NCBI RefSeq assembly: GCF_030622045.1
Contig: NZ_CP130886.1
Span: forward strand, 2,245,557-2,309,556
Source of the DNA: Planctellipticum variicoloris
GTDB taxonomy: Bacteria; Planctomycetota; Planctomycetia; Planctomycetales; Planctomycetaceae
DNA: 64,000 nt
Direction: 5' to 3'
Part shown: piece after piece, positions 1-9,509 of the stretch
Layout of the letters: every line of letters starts with the position of its first letter
How positions within the stretch are numbered: the first letter of the stretch is position 1
Made by a program: the position numbers and the translations under genes
Notes under the pieces: model-generated
What the model was told of the DNA's origin: nothing
The model's input: the letters and a program-made list of their open reading frames with translations, nothing else
The model's database searches: none

Positions 1-1788
1 GATCTGCATGGCTTTGACGGCCAGTTTGAGGGATTCCAGGCTGGGGTAGAGCTTCAGCACATCCAGCACCAGTTTTCTTTCGTCGGCATTCTGGCTGACA
101 TCGAGGGCGTTCTGGCAGATCTCCAGGCGCTGCGGTTCCGGCATCGTCTTGAACCGGCGGGCGAGGCTGATGTAGCCCTTGACGGCGCGCGAGCGGTATT
201 TGTCGCCGGGGGCGGACTTTGCCAGGTCCAGCAGGACCGGGGCCGCGTCTTCGGTGCTCCACTTGCCGAGCAGCCGGCTGCCGGTGTCCTGAAGCTGCGG
301 ATCGTCGCTTTTCGCAGCGGCCCCGACGGTCTGCAGAGCCTTGGCGCCGCCCATTTCGCTGAGGATTTCGAGCAGGCTGTCCTTCGTTGGAGCGGAGGCG
401 CGTCCCAGGGCCTGAGCGAGCTCCGCGGCGCAGGCTTCGCGATCCGGCATGCGAGTGGCGGCGGTCTTCAGGGCCTGCAGGGCCACGGGAGCATCGTCGG
501 AATGTTTTGAACCAACGACCTGTGTGATCAGCACGTTCAATGTCGCCGGGGAGACCGTATTGCCCAGCGAAGTCAGCGCTGCGCCCCGGATGTTCGAGTC
601 CGACTGCTCCAGCGCTTTGACGAGGGCGGGGACGGCGTCGATCCGGCGCTGGCCGATCAGTTCGATGAGGACCTGGTATTCCTTGCCGTTCGACTTGGCC
701 AGCCGGGCGACGATCTCCTTGTCGACGCCGTTGCCGGGGAGTTCGGCGATTGCGGTCTGGGCGGTCTGGGCAATGTCGGCGTCGGCTTCGAGGGTCATCT
801 TCAGCAGCGAGGCGAAGCTGGACGGCGTTCCGACTCGCCCGAGGGCGGCGATGGCGGCGAGGCGGACCGGTTTGGGGCCGTTGTCGGACGCTTTTGCTAC
901 TGCTGCCAGATCGACGGTTTCCGGTCGGTCGGCCATCGCCACAATGATCAATGCGGCCCGTTCGGGGGTGGCGCGATCGACCTCGGCGGCCAGGGCCTTG
1001 TCGATGTCGCTCCCCGGGAATTCGCGAATGGTGCTGAGGCCGATCTGGAACAGTCCGCGGTCGGAATTGCGCAGTTGTTCGACCAGCAGCGGAATGCCAT
1101 CCTGATTGCGGGCGACGATCGCACCGCGAGTGGCTTCGAGTTTCCGCTGGCGGGGGACGTCGGCGTTGCGGACTTCGTCGTAGATTTCGATGGCGACCGC
1201 AGCCTGGCCGTCGGAGAGAAACCGCTCGGCGCACAGAATGCAGCCTTCGGCCGCGCCGGAACGGACTTCAGCGTTCTCGCTGGCCAGGGCCTGCCGCAGC
1301 GCCTTCCCGGCCGCAGGATTGCCGACGTGTCCCAGGGCCACGGCCGCTGCGGTGGCGATGCCCGAATCCTGATCTTTCAGCTTCGCAGTCAGGAGTTCGA
1401 CGGCTCCAGCGTCGCGGCGGACGCCGATCGAGTTGATCGCTCCGATCAGCAGATTTCCCTGCAGCGACTCGGTGGCCTTGCGGAGGGCTTCATCGGCTTC
1501 CGGGCCGGGGATGGCTTCGAGGGCGATGCGGGACCATGAGGCCAGTTGGGGGTTGTCCAGCAGCTTTGCCAGCTCCGGGACCGCTGCGCTGGAACCGTAG
1601 ATGGCGAGTTTCTTGCAGGTGATCGCTTTCTCGGCCGCCGGGGCGTCGCCGCTGAGGATGGCGATCAGTTCCGGTTCCCGAGCTGCGGAGGCGGTCTGGC
1701 ATTCGCCGCTCCGTCCCCCTGCGAGGATCAGCAGCAGGGATGCGGCCAGGAAACTGGCCGTGCGGATGGATTGTCGAGTCGTCGGCAT
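1..1788 (-). CDS. Secreted HEAT-repeat protein, 3' end outside window
   Basis: The reading frame stays open from an ATG at 1788 to the window edge, giving 596 codons without a stop, so the C-terminus is missing. An N-terminal signal peptide (about residues 1-30, hydrophobic core around FLAASLLLIL) is followed by repeating helical units of 30-40 residues with HEAT/armadillo character, such as AVALGHVGNPAAGKALRQAL and AAIAALGRVGTPSSFASLL. No catalytic motif is visible in the part present. It lies 110 bp downstream of a Gfo/Idh oxidoreductase gene on the same strand, third in a cluster with a PVC-type dehydrogenase. HEAT proteins beside such genes are common in planctomycetes and often carry a C-terminal sugar-hydrolase domain (DUF1080); whether that is so here cannot be seen. 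Role inferred: periplasmic scaffold or partner in sugar oxidation. Confidence 0.85.
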   Translation of the reverse strand, partial: MPTTRQSIRTASFLAASLLLILAGGRSGECQTASAAREPELIAILSGDAPAAEKAITCKKLAIYGSSAAVPELAKLLDNPQLASWSRIALEAIPGPEADEALRKATESLQGNLLIGAINSIGVRRDAGAVELLTAKLKDQDSGIATAAAVALGHVGNPAAGKALRQALASENAEVRSGAAEGCILCAERFLSDGQAAVAIEIYDEVRNADVPRQRKLEATRGAIVARNQDGIPLLVEQLRNSDRGLFQIGLSTIREFPGSDIDKALAAEVDRATPERAALIIVAMADRPETVDLAAVAKASDNGPKPVRLAAIAALGRVGTPSSFASLLKMTLEADADIAQTAQTAIAELPGNGVDKEIVARLAKSNGKEYQVLIELIGQRRIDAVPALVKALEQSDSNIRGAALTSLGNTVSPATLNVLITQVVGSKHSDDAPVALQALKTAATRMPDREACAAELAQALGRASAPTKDSLLEILSEMGGAKALQTVGAAAKSDDPQLQDTGSRLLGKWSTEDAAPVLLDLAKSAPGDKYRSRAVKGYISLARRFKTMPEPQRLEICQNALDVSQNADERKLVLDVLKLYPSLESLKLAVKAMQI

Positions 1789-1898
1789 GGAAGCACTCTT
1801 GATGGAAAACTCGAGGTGAATACCGCGTTCGCAGAATTGGTCAGGCTGCGTCACACGTCGTGGAGAATCGAGACGGGCCTTGCGAGAGGCTGGGTCGA

Positions 1899-3212
1899 TT
1901 AGAGCCGCCACGGTTCGCGCAGGGCTTCAGATCGCAGCCGGTTGGCCTCTTCGTCGCCGGGGAATTCGTGCGATTCCGTGTCGTATTTCACCTTGCGGTC
2001 CAGGAAGATCGCAATGTTCGCTGCGTGACAGGCGATGTGGGCGTTGCAGGCGGCGTCGGCGTTCCCTTTGGTCAGGCCGCGAGTTTTGACGCAGTCGAGG
2101 AAATCGCGGACGTGGAAGGTGGCGGGGTAGCCGCCGATCTCGACGACCGTGCGTCCGGCGAGGAGTTCCGGCGAGCTCAGCACGAGCTTGCCGCTGTCGC
2201 CTGCTTCGACCCAGCCCGTCTCCCCTTCGAAGCGGACGGGGCAGGAGCCCAGCGGGATCCAGCCTTCCTCGCGGAAGATCAGTTCCACGCCATTTGCGTA
2301 ACGAGTGACCAGTTGGCCGTCTTTGGGCGGGTCGTACTCGACGGGGGGCGGACAGTCCCCGACCGCCCACTGACAGAGATCGACGCAGTGCGAGCCCCAT
2401 TCCAGAACGCCGCCGCCAACCTGGGGCGTCCGGACGTCGCCGGCGACGAATCCGCCCCCCTTCTCGAAATTAAATCCGTCGAGCAGGTTGGCGTTGAACG
2501 GGCGCCAGGCGGCGGGGCCGAGGTACATATCCCAGTCGACGATTTCCTTTTCGGGCTCCGGTTCGGAAGCCTGCCAGCCGCTCATCAGAGAGGTCATTCC
2601 GCGCGGATGCGCAAAGACTTTCTTGAGCTTGCCGAGCTTGCCGGTGCGGGCCAGTTCGCAGGCGAAAGCGAAGTGAGGCAGGTTCCGCCGCTGAGTTCCC
2701 GCCTGAAACACGCGGCCGGTGCGGCGCATCGTATCCCGCAGGATCAGGCTCTGGGCGATGTTCTTGGTGCAGGGCTTTTCGCAATACATGTCCTTACCGG
2801 CCTTGGCTGCGGTCATGGCCGCGGTGGCGTGCCAGTTCGGTCCGGTGGCGATCAGGACGCCGTCGATATCGCTGCGGTCCAGCAGTTCGCGGAAGTCGCG
2901 ATACATGGCGCAGCTCTGGTTGCCGTAGAGTTCATCGACCCGCTTCTTGACGGCGAGCCGGCGGCCTTCCTTGATGTCGCAGACCGCTGCGAACTCGACG
3001 TCCTTCTGCTCCAGGAAGCAGCCGAGGTCATAGTTGCCCCGGCTGCCGATGCCGATGCCGCCGACGATGATGCGTTCGCTCGGGGCGACGGCGCCGTCCA
3101 GGCCGAGGGCCGAACTGGGGATGATGGTCGGGGCCATGACCGCGGCGCTGGCGGCAGACAGGGCGGTCTTCAGGAATCCGCGCCGATGAAACACGGTTTT
3201 CGACTTCGACAT
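1899..3212 (-). CDS. Gfo/Idh/MocA family oxidoreductase, Tat-exported
   Basis: A 437-residue protein starting at the ATG at 3212, which has GGAG about 7 bases upstream; a longer frame reaches 3239 but lacks that support. The N-terminus carries a twin-arginine-like signal (HRRGFLKTALSAASAA), so a folded, cofactor-loaded enzyme is probably exported. The Rossmann part follows (GGIGIGSRGNYD), then the family lysine motif EKPCTKN and the C-terminal substrate domain with GSHCVDLCQWAVG. Family members oxidise or reduce sugars and inositols with NAD(P). The neighbouring PVC dehydrogenase, 142 bp upstream on the same strand, and the downstream HEAT protein suggest a carbohydrate-processing cluster. 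The substrate cannot be read from the sequence. A second Tat-type Gfo/Idh gene lies at 36856-38169. Confidence 0.9.
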   Translation of the reverse strand: MSKSKTVFHRRGFLKTALSAASAAVMAPTIIPSSALGLDGAVAPSERIIVGGIGIGSRGNYDLGCFLEQKDVEFAAVCDIKEGRRLAVKKRVDELYGNQSCAMYRDFRELLDRSDIDGVLIATGPNWHATAAMTAAKAGKDMYCEKPCTKNIAQSLILRDTMRRTGRVFQAGTQRRNLPHFAFACELARTGKLGKLKKVFAHPRGMTSLMSGWQASEPEPEKEIVDWDMYLGPAAWRPFNANLLDGFNFEKGGGFVAGDVRTPQVGGGVLEWGSHCVDLCQWAVGDCPPPVEYDPPKDGQLVTRYANGVELIFREEGWIPLGSCPVRFEGETGWVEAGDSGKLVLSSPELLAGRTVVEIGGYPATFHVRDFLDCVKTRGLTKGNADAACNAHIACHAANIAIFLDRKVKYDTESHEFPGDEEANRLRSEALREPWRL

Positions 3213-3354
3213 TGCTGATCTCCAGAAGGTGTTGATCACATCGACGGGGCGTTCGGACCGCTGCTGGTGTTCCCTGCAGCGTACCCGCGTGAGAATTCCG
3301 ATTCTACGTTTGACTGGCTCGGGTTCCAGATTCTCAAGGTTGCCGCGGAGCGGG

Positions 3355-6300
3355 TTACTCGGCGGGGCGGTCGACCTGCTGAGTGGACTGCAAGTACCGG
3401 ATCAGGTCCGCGATCTGGTCGAGCTTGAGCTGGTCGAGCATGCCTTCCGGCATCAGCGACAGCTTGGTCTCAACGATCTCGTCGATGTCGGAGACCTGCA
3501 GCGTCACCTTGTCGGTCGGCGTTTGCAGCGTGATGGTCCGGGCGGTCCGTTCGCCGATCACGCCGGTCAGGACGCGACCGTCCTGCGTGGTGACGACGCT
3601 GACCCGGTAGTTGGCGGCGAGCGTGGCGGAGGGATCGACGATGTTCTCCAGCAGGTACGTCAGATTGGACCGCTGAGCGCCGGTCAGCTCCGGACCGGTC
3701 GTCTGGCCGGCTCCGAAGAGTTTGTGGCACTTGGCGCAGGTGTTGTCGAAGAGCACCCGGCCGCGGGCGGGATCGGCGGCGGCGAGACGGTCGGCGGTGA
3801 GCTGTTCGCCGAGCGTCTTGATCCGGGCGGCTTTGTCGGCGGCGATCGGTCGCCAGGCGGGCCAGAGCTGTTCGAGCTGCTTCTGCAGGTTTTCGCTGCC
3901 GAGAGAGTACATCTGGCGGACGTGGTAGAGCTGCACCAGGTCGGCGGGGACCTTCTTTTCCGCGACGGCGGTGAGGAGGAGGCCGGCGGAGGCCGGGCGC
4001 GCGGCGAGGACGTCGACCGCGGCGGAGCGACCGGGCGGACGGAGCCGGCCGAAGTTCTTGAGGATCGTTTCGGCGACTGCCGGTTCGTTGACGGCGGCGA
4101 GGCCGCGGACGGCGGCTTCGCTGAGTTCGGTATCGCCGAACAGCCCGGAAAGGAGGGGCAGCAGGTTTTCCGCGCGGGCTTCGGCCAGGGCTTCAATGGC
4201 CCGCCGACGTGCGTCGAGATCCGCTTTGCCGTCGACCGCGAGCGTGCGCAGCTCATCGAGCGCGCGGCCGTCGCCGAAGACGACGGAGATTTCGCGGAAT
4301 TTGGCCTGGTTCTCGGCTGAAGCGACCTGCGAGGCCTGCTTGGAGAGTTCGAACCAGCCGGGAGGAGCGGGAGCTTTGCGGCGGCCTTTGAGGCCAGCGG
4401 TGATTCCGTCGAGGATGTCACCCGCTGCGGCGGGAGACTTCAAGGCTACCGTTCCGAGCTGCGCGAGAGCCGGCCCCTGCTGATCGACCTCGGCTCCGAG
4501 CCGGCGGGCGATGAAGTTGCGGACGAGCGGCAGTTTCGAGGATTGCGCCAGCGCGACCGCACGATCCGGTTGGGAGGTGACGGCGGGCTCGACGCCGTAC
4601 CAGACCATCAGCGGATAGACGGCGTCGCCGGCGAAGGCGTCCTTCGAGCAGAGGTTGCCGGCAAGGTCCCAGCGATCCTGCAGCGGGAGCTTCTGGAGCG
4701 CCGAGGCGAGGTACGTCAGAACGAGTCCGGACTGTTCGCGTGCCGCCAGGTCCACAAACGCCGGCAGGACGGTTGGCGAGCGGGGACGACCTTCGTCGAG
4801 CAGGAGCTGAATGGCCCAGACGCGCAGATGTTCGTCGGGGTGGCCGAGGAGTTTCCGCAGGACGGATTCGTCAACACCGCCCGTGACCTGCAGCGCCCAC
4901 AGGGCGCGGAGCTGATGGAGCGGATCGCCGGCCGACGCGAGCGTCTCCGAAAGAGACTTGCGGGCGGCGGACAGGTCTTTGCCGGCGATAAACCGGTCGC
5001 GGAGCTGCTGGCGGGCCTGACGGACGAACCATTCGCCTTTCGATGCCAACTGATCGACGAGCTGGGCATCGGTCTGGCGGGTGAGGTCGACGGGCTGGGA
5101 TTTCGGCGGGCCGAAACCGATGCGGAAGATCCGGCCGGAAGTCCGGTGGACGCCGTCGTTGTCGTGGCACTCGCCGATGTCGGACCAGTCGGCCATGTAG
5201 ACGGCGCCGTCGTGGCCGGGCACCAGGTCGATGCCGCGGAACCAGGGGTCGGTGGTTTTGAGGATGTCGGCGTCGTGGCGACCGACATAGGTCGCCCCGT
5301 GGCGTTCGATCCGGTCGCAATTCACTCGCAGACCGTGGAAGTTGATGGTGTACATCTTGTTGCGGTATTTCTCGGGCCAGTTGGTTTCCTGGTAGATCAG
5401 CAGGCCGCAGTGGGCATGTCCGCCGCCGGCGGCATCGGTGCCGGGGGTGACCCCTTTCTGGCGGATGTCGTGCCAGACTTCGCTGGCGGTATCCCAGTGG
5501 AAATGGTCGGAGGTGGCGCTGAGCAATTGATACAGATGGGGGTTGAAGTGCTCGCCGTACATCCGCTGGTAGTATGCGCCGGGGATGACGTGCCAGAGAT
5601 GGCCGATGACGGTGTTGATGAAAAAGAGTTCCCCGTGCTGGTCCCAGTCCATGCCCCAGGAGTTTGTGGTCCCCTGGGCGACCGGTTCGGCGATCTTGCG
5701 GGTCGGATGGTAGCGCCAGATGGCGCAGTTGAACTTCGCCCGCTGCTCGGGTCCGGAACCGGGAGGGCCGATCAGGGAGGTGGCCAGGATGCCGTGGCGA
5801 CCGTAGAGCCAGCCGTCGGGTCCCCAGCGGAGGCCGTTGGCGATGTTGTGCCGGACGGCGGCGTCGTCGAAGCCGTCGAGGACGATCTCCGGCGGCCCGT
5901 CCGGCTGGTCGTCGGCATTGCGATCAGGAATGAAGTAGAGGTTGGGAGGGCAGAGGGCCCAGACGCCGCCGAGGCCGATTTCGACGCTGGTGAGCTTGTT
6001 GAGCTGATCCTGGAACAGCGTCCGGCGGTCGGCGCGGCCGTCGCCGTCGGAGTCTTCGAGGATGACGATGCGGTCGCGCTGTCCGGCGTCGAAATTCTTG
6101 GCACTTTCGGCGTAGGTGTCGTTTTCGGCGACCCAGACGCGGCCGCGGGCGTCGGTGGTCAGTCCGATCGGCTGGCGGATCTGGGGTTCGGCCGAGAAAA
6201 GCTGGGCCTGGAAGCCCTCGGGGAGCTTGAGCCGCTTGAGGGCTTCTTCGGGAGTCGTAAACGGGATGGTTTCGGGTTGGGAATTGGCGGGAAGGGGAGT

Positions 6301-6378
6301 CTCTGCCGCGTGCAGCAGGACTGCGGTTGAGAGACTGAGACTTGCCAGAGACAGACTGCGGAGAGCGCCGAGCCGCAT
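3355..6378 (-). CDS. PVC-type membrane-bound dehydrogenase with C-terminal haem-binding domain
   Basis: About 1007 residues from the ATG at 6378, chosen because it opens directly on a signal peptide (MRLGALRSLSLASLSLSTAV); an upstream in-frame ATG at 6456 would add 26 unlikely residues. The N-terminal half is the PVC-specific beta-propeller dehydrogenase domain (start LKRLKLPEGFQAQLFSAEPQ; WVAENDTYAE; LVPGHDGAVYMADW). The centre holds HEAT-like helical repeats (HPDEHLRVWAIQLLLDEG). The C-terminus is a planctomycete haem-binding domain with the covalent cytochrome c motif CAKCH at residues 881-885 (bases 3724-3738), GPELTG and a distal LSLMPEGM segment that may supply the methionine ligand. 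Inferred role: periplasmic sugar or alcohol oxidation delivering electrons to its own c-type haem. It leads a same-strand cluster with a Gfo/Idh and a HEAT protein. Confidence 0.92.
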   Translation of the reverse strand: MRLGALRSLSLASLSLSTAVLLHAAETPLPANSQPETIPFTTPEEALKRLKLPEGFQAQLFSAEPQIRQPIGLTTDARGRVWVAENDTYAESAKNFDAGQRDRIVILEDSDGDGRADRRTLFQDQLNKLTSVEIGLGGVWALCPPNLYFIPDRNADDQPDGPPEIVLDGFDDAAVRHNIANGLRWGPDGWLYGRHGILATSLIGPPGSGPEQRAKFNCAIWRYHPTRKIAEPVAQGTTNSWGMDWDQHGELFFINTVIGHLWHVIPGAYYQRMYGEHFNPHLYQLLSATSDHFHWDTASEVWHDIRQKGVTPGTDAAGGGHAHCGLLIYQETNWPEKYRNKMYTINFHGLRVNCDRIERHGATYVGRHDADILKTTDPWFRGIDLVPGHDGAVYMADWSDIGECHDNDGVHRTSGRIFRIGFGPPKSQPVDLTRQTDAQLVDQLASKGEWFVRQARQQLRDRFIAGKDLSAARKSLSETLASAGDPLHQLRALWALQVTGGVDESVLRKLLGHPDEHLRVWAIQLLLDEGRPRSPTVLPAFVDLAAREQSGLVLTYLASALQKLPLQDRWDLAGNLCSKDAFAGDAVYPLMVWYGVEPAVTSQPDRAVALAQSSKLPLVRNFIARRLGAEVDQQGPALAQLGTVALKSPAAAGDILDGITAGLKGRRKAPAPPGWFELSKQASQVASAENQAKFREISVVFGDGRALDELRTLAVDGKADLDARRRAIEALAEARAENLLPLLSGLFGDTELSEAAVRGLAAVNEPAVAETILKNFGRLRPPGRSAAVDVLAARPASAGLLLTAVAEKKVPADLVQLYHVRQMYSLGSENLQKQLEQLWPAWRPIAADKAARIKTLGEQLTADRLAAADPARGRVLFDNTCAKCHKLFGAGQTTGPELTGAQRSNLTYLLENIVDPSATLAANYRVSVVTTQDGRVLTGVIGERTARTITLQTPTDKVTLQVSDIDEIVETKLSLMPEGMLDQLKLDQIADLIRYLQSTQQVDRPAE

Positions 6379-6759
6379 GCGAAGACCCTTTTGCCGAGAT
6401 GAACGTCGCGGGTGGAGGAATCGGGGGAGGATATCGCGCGTCGGCAACCGATGCACGGTCGCCGATGCGTGGAATTGTGTGGGGAGTCACAGTCGGGTCG
6501 AGACGGAGGGGGGCGGGCTTGCGGCGCGCGGGAAGGAGAGTGCGGCCATACGGTCGGGTTTGGAGCGGCAGATTGCGGGTTGAATTGTTCGTTTGGGCGG
6601 CGCGCGGGGAGAAATCTCGGCAGAGTTTGCGATGCCCCGTGAGGCGGCTTTTCTTCGGGCCGGGCAGCGGCTAACCTGAGCTTCGTGAGTGAAGGCTTTT
6701 CGAGATCGCTCCTCGCAAACCATCAGGGTGTTGAACTCTCTGCCGTCGGGGTCTGTTCC
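6379..6759. other. Divergent intergenic region, PVC dehydrogenase / glgC
   Basis: This 381-bp stretch separates two divergently transcribed genes and should hold both promoters. Open frames that run through it are not supported by start sites or family resemblance. I see no clear -35/-10 pair, riboswitch fold or repeat. Confidence 0.5.
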
Positions 6760-8043
6760 ATGCGAAATGTGCTGTCGATCATCCTGGGTGGTGGTAAAGG
6801 GACCCGCCTGTTTCCGCTGACTCAGTACCGGTCGAAGCCTGCGGTTCCGCTGGCGGGCAAGTACCGCCTGATCGACATTCCGATTTCGAACTGTCTGAAC
6901 AGCGGGATCAACCGCATTTATCTGCTGACGCAGTTCAATTCGGTCAGCCTGCACCAGCACATCCGGCAGACGTATCGGTTCGACCGGTTCGATGGCGGGT
7001 TCGTCGAGATTCTGGCCGCCCAGCAGACGATGGAGGGGGAGGCCTGGTATCAGGGGACGGCGGACGCGGTCCGGAAGAACCTGCGGTACATCGAGCAGAA
7101 GGGGATCGACTACGTTTTGATCCTCAGCGGCGACCAGCTTTACCGCATGGATTACGAGGACATGCTGGCGACGCACAAGCGGACGAATGCGGACGTGACG
7201 ATTGCGACGTTACCCGTCACTCGCGAAGTCGCCCATGCCTTCGGGATCATGCGTCTGGACGACAATGGACAGGTGCGGGGATTCCTGGAGAAACCTAAGA
7301 CAAACGAGGAAATGGACATCGTCAAAACCGATCCGGCCTGGATCGACGCTCGCGGGATACCGAGTCAGGGGCGGGATCTGCTGGCGAGCATGGGGATTTA
7401 TCTGTTCAATCGCGATGTGCTGGTCGACCTTCTCAGCAAGTCGGACTATCACGACTTCGGGAAGGAAGTCTTCCCGATGTCGATGCGGACGCACAATGTG
7501 CAGGTGCATCTGTTCGACGGGTACTGGGAAGACATCGGGACGATTCCCTCGTTCTTCCAGGCCAACCTGGACCTGACCAAACCGGACGCTCCGTTCCAGC
7601 TTCAGGATCAGGACGCGCCAGTCTATACCCACGCCCGATTCCTGCCGCCGACCCGGTGCGACGGGGCGACCGTCAAGCACAGTCTGCTGGCCGACGGTTG
7701 CTCGATCGGCGAGGGGGCGACGATCGAGAACAGCGTGATCGGCCTGAGATGCAAGATCGGCAGGAACGCGGTGATCCGGAACGCCGTCATCATGGGGGCG
7801 GACTACTACCAGACCGACGAAGACCTGGCTGCCGACACGGCGGCCGGCGTGCCGCACGTCGGAATCGCCGACGGCTGCGTCATCGACGGGGTCATCATCG
7901 ATAAAAACGTGCGGATCGGCGCCGGCGCGAAGATTGTGACCCGGCCCAATCTGACGCAGCCGGAAGGTTCGCCCGCGGTGATCGCCGACGGGGTGGTCGT
8001 GCTGCCGAAGGATGGGGTCGTGCCGGCGGGGTGGGTGCTGTAG
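6760..8043 (+). CDS. glgC: Glucose-1-phosphate adenylyltransferase (ADP-glucose pyrophosphorylase)
   Basis: A 427-residue enzyme that makes ADP-glucose from ATP and glucose 1-phosphate, the committed step of bacterial glycogen synthesis in the cytoplasm. The ATG at 6760 places the nucleotide-binding loop GGGKGTRLFPLT at residues 10-21, as in the family. Further signatures are SKPAVPLAGKYRLIDIPISN, the metal/substrate segment LILSGDQLYRMDY, and FLEKPK. The C-terminal third is a left-handed beta-helix with hexapeptide-like turns (IENSVIGLRCKIGRNAVIRN), the allosteric domain. Length matches the family (about 420-430). An in-frame start at 6685 would add 25 residues ahead of the conserved N-terminus and is less likely. 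No other glycogen gene is adjacent, so it is probably transcribed alone. Confidence 0.96.
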   Translation: MRNVLSIILGGGKGTRLFPLTQYRSKPAVPLAGKYRLIDIPISNCLNSGINRIYLLTQFNSVSLHQHIRQTYRFDRFDGGFVEILAAQQTMEGEAWYQGTADAVRKNLRYIEQKGIDYVLILSGDQLYRMDYEDMLATHKRTNADVTIATLPVTREVAHAFGIMRLDDNGQVRGFLEKPKTNEEMDIVKTDPAWIDARGIPSQGRDLLASMGIYLFNRDVLVDLLSKSDYHDFGKEVFPMSMRTHNVQVHLFDGYWEDIGTIPSFFQANLDLTKPDAPFQLQDQDAPVYTHARFLPPTRCDGATVKHSLLADGCSIGEGATIENSVIGLRCKIGRNAVIRNAVIMGADYYQTDEDLAADTAAGVPHVGIADGCVIDGVIIDKNVRIGAGAKIVTRPNLTQPEGSPAVIADGVVVLPKDGVVPAGWVL

Positions 8044-8048
8044 GGGGA

Positions 8049-8078
8049 CGGGTATCGGGTATCGGGCTTCGGGTATCG
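8049..8078. repeat. Short direct repeats of GGGTATCG
   Basis: Three copies of GGGTATCG lie in 30 bp between the convergent glgC and LOG-family genes. They are seen directly; no function is claimed. Confidence 0.5.
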
Positions 8079-8102
8079 CAGGAAGAAGACCGGAGGGAGT
8101 CT

Positions 8103-8714
8103 TCAGATTTCGTCTTCGGCGAGCCATTTTTTGATGGTGGGGGGACGCCAGGTTTCCATGAGGTTCAGGAGCTCGGCGGGGTCGGCCGAAACGCTGAACA
8201 GGCTCAGGTGCTCCGTGCGGCAGAATCCCGTTTCGGCGGCGCGGCGGATCATCGCCACCAGCGGATCGAAGTAGCCCGCGACATTGAGCAGGCCGATCGG
8301 CTTGGCATAAAGTCCAAGTTGCGTCCAGGTCAGGACTTCGAACAGTTCTTCGAACGTGCCGAGACCGCCCGGGAGGGCGACGAAGGCGGTGCAGAGATCG
8401 GCCATCAGCGCCTTGCGGGCGTGCATGGTCGGGACGAGCCGCATGTCGGAGATGCCGGGGTGGAGCAGCTCGCGCGTGGCCAGAAACGTGGGGATGACTC
8501 CCGTGATCGAACCGCCCCCCGCCAGAACGGCGTCGGCGACGATTCCCATCATGCCGATGCTGCCGCCGCCATACACCAGGCCCAGGTCCCGGCGGAGCAG
8601 TTCCGCGGAGAAGTCGCGGGCGGCTGCGGCATAGACCGGGGAGAATCCCGTGTTGGCGCCACAGAAAACGCAGACGGCTGGCCGAGCTGCTACGGTCGGA
8701 ACGGACTCGGTCAT
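8103..8714 (-). CDS. LOG-family protein, TIGR00730 (putative nucleoside 5'-monophosphate phosphoribohydrolase)
   Basis: A 203-residue cytoplasmic Rossmann-like protein. The family signatures are both present: MHARKALM and PGGLGTFEELFE, which carry the conserved Arg and Glu of the active site, plus VFCGANTG near the N-terminus and VYGGGSIGMMG. Characterised relatives release ribose 5-phosphate from cytokinin nucleotides or AMP; the substrate here is unknown. The start at 8714 gives the standard family N-terminus; a candidate about 30 bases upstream cannot be excluded since neither has a strong ribosome-binding site. The frame is open far upstream, but that part is the antisense of trpF. It converges on glgC and is divergent from trpF. 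Confidence 0.92.
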   Translation of the reverse strand: MTESVPTVAARPAVCVFCGANTGFSPVYAAAARDFSAELLRRDLGLVYGGGSIGMMGIVADAVLAGGGSITGVIPTFLATRELLHPGISDMRLVPTMHARKALMADLCTAFVALPGGLGTFEELFEVLTWTQLGLYAKPIGLLNVAGYFDPLVAMIRRAAETGFCRTEHLSLFSVSADPAELLNLMETWRPPTIKKWLAEDEI

Positions 8715-8831
8715 GGGAGGACTTTGGTCGGGGGGACTGGGCATTTTCCGCGAACTTGAGGATCGTAGTTCGTTGCCAGGCAGGACGCCACCGACCATGA
8801 TTCCCGGTTGGGGGCGGAAAGGAGAGGCGGC

Positions 8832-9509
8832 ATGTGGGTCAAAATCTGCGGCATTCGAGATGTGGAAACAGCGATCCAGATCGCCAAGGCGGGGGCGGAC
8901 GCGGTCGGGCTGAATTTCTATACGAAGTCGGTCCGGTTCGTCACCCGGCAGACGGCGCGGAACATTGTCAGCGCACTTCCCGCGGAAGTCGCCAAAGTCG
9001 GCGTCTTCGTCAATTCGTCCGCTGCGGAGATTGAGGACGTCGCCCGTGCAACGGGACTGACTGCGGTGCAGTTGCATGGCGACGAATCGGCGGAGGTTGT
9101 CGCCGAGGTCCGACAGTTGCTCCCCGAAATACGGTTGATCCGGGCCTGGCGCGTCGGGTCGGAGGGGCTGGCGCCGCTCGTGGAACACTGCGTTGATTGC
9201 CGGCAGCACGGAGGCGTCTGGGACGCCTGCCTGGTTGATGCCCGCGTCGAGGGGAACTATGGCGGAACCGGAGCCACGGCCCCCTGGGAGCTGCTGGCCG
9301 GCGAGTGGTCGTTGCATGCCCTGCCACCGCTGATTCTGGCGGGCGGACTGACGGTCGAGAATGTGGCTCAAGCTGTTTGCAAAGTCCATCCCTGGGGAAT
9401 CGATGTGGCCACCGGCGTCGAATCGTCGCCGGGGGCGAAGAATCTCGAACTCGTTCGGCAGTTCCTGGAGCAGGCGCGGGCCGCGGAAGGAACGGCATGC
9501 CGCCCCTGA
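8832..9509 (+). CDS. trpF: Phosphoribosylanthranilate isomerase
   Basis: A 225-residue TIM-barrel enzyme converting N-(5-phosphoribosyl)anthranilate to CdRP in tryptophan synthesis. Start ATG at 8832 is preceded by GGAGAGG at ideal spacing. Motifs: KICGI at residues 4-8 with the catalytic Cys, AVGLNFY, KVGVFVN, AVQLHGDE, VDARVEGNYGGTG with the general-acid Asp, ILAGGLTVENV and GIDVATGVESSPGAKN for phosphate binding. No other trp gene is nearby, so trpF is detached from a trp operon. Its last 13 bases overlap the next gene, which suggests co-transcription with the methyltransferase. Confidence 0.97.
   Translation: MWVKICGIRDVETAIQIAKAGADAVGLNFYTKSVRFVTRQTARNIVSALPAEVAKVGVFVNSSAAEIEDVARATGLTAVQLHGDESAEVVAEVRQLLPEIRLIRAWRVGSEGLAPLVEHCVDCRQHGGVWDACLVDARVEGNYGGTGATAPWELLAGEWSLHALPPLILAGGLTVENVAQAVCKVHPWGIDVATGVESSPGAKNLELVRQFLEQARAAEGTACRP

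Noticed and set aside
4543-6330. A 595-codon open frame on the plus strand antisense to the PVC dehydrogenase gene
   Set aside because: Its translation has no family resemblance and mirrors a gene with a clear signal peptide, propeller motifs and CAKCH site on the other strand. Long antisense frames are expected at this GC content.
6487-7176. Minus-strand frame spanning the glgC start region
   Set aside because: It overlaps the conserved nucleotide-binding part of glgC and shows no family features; glgC is certain.
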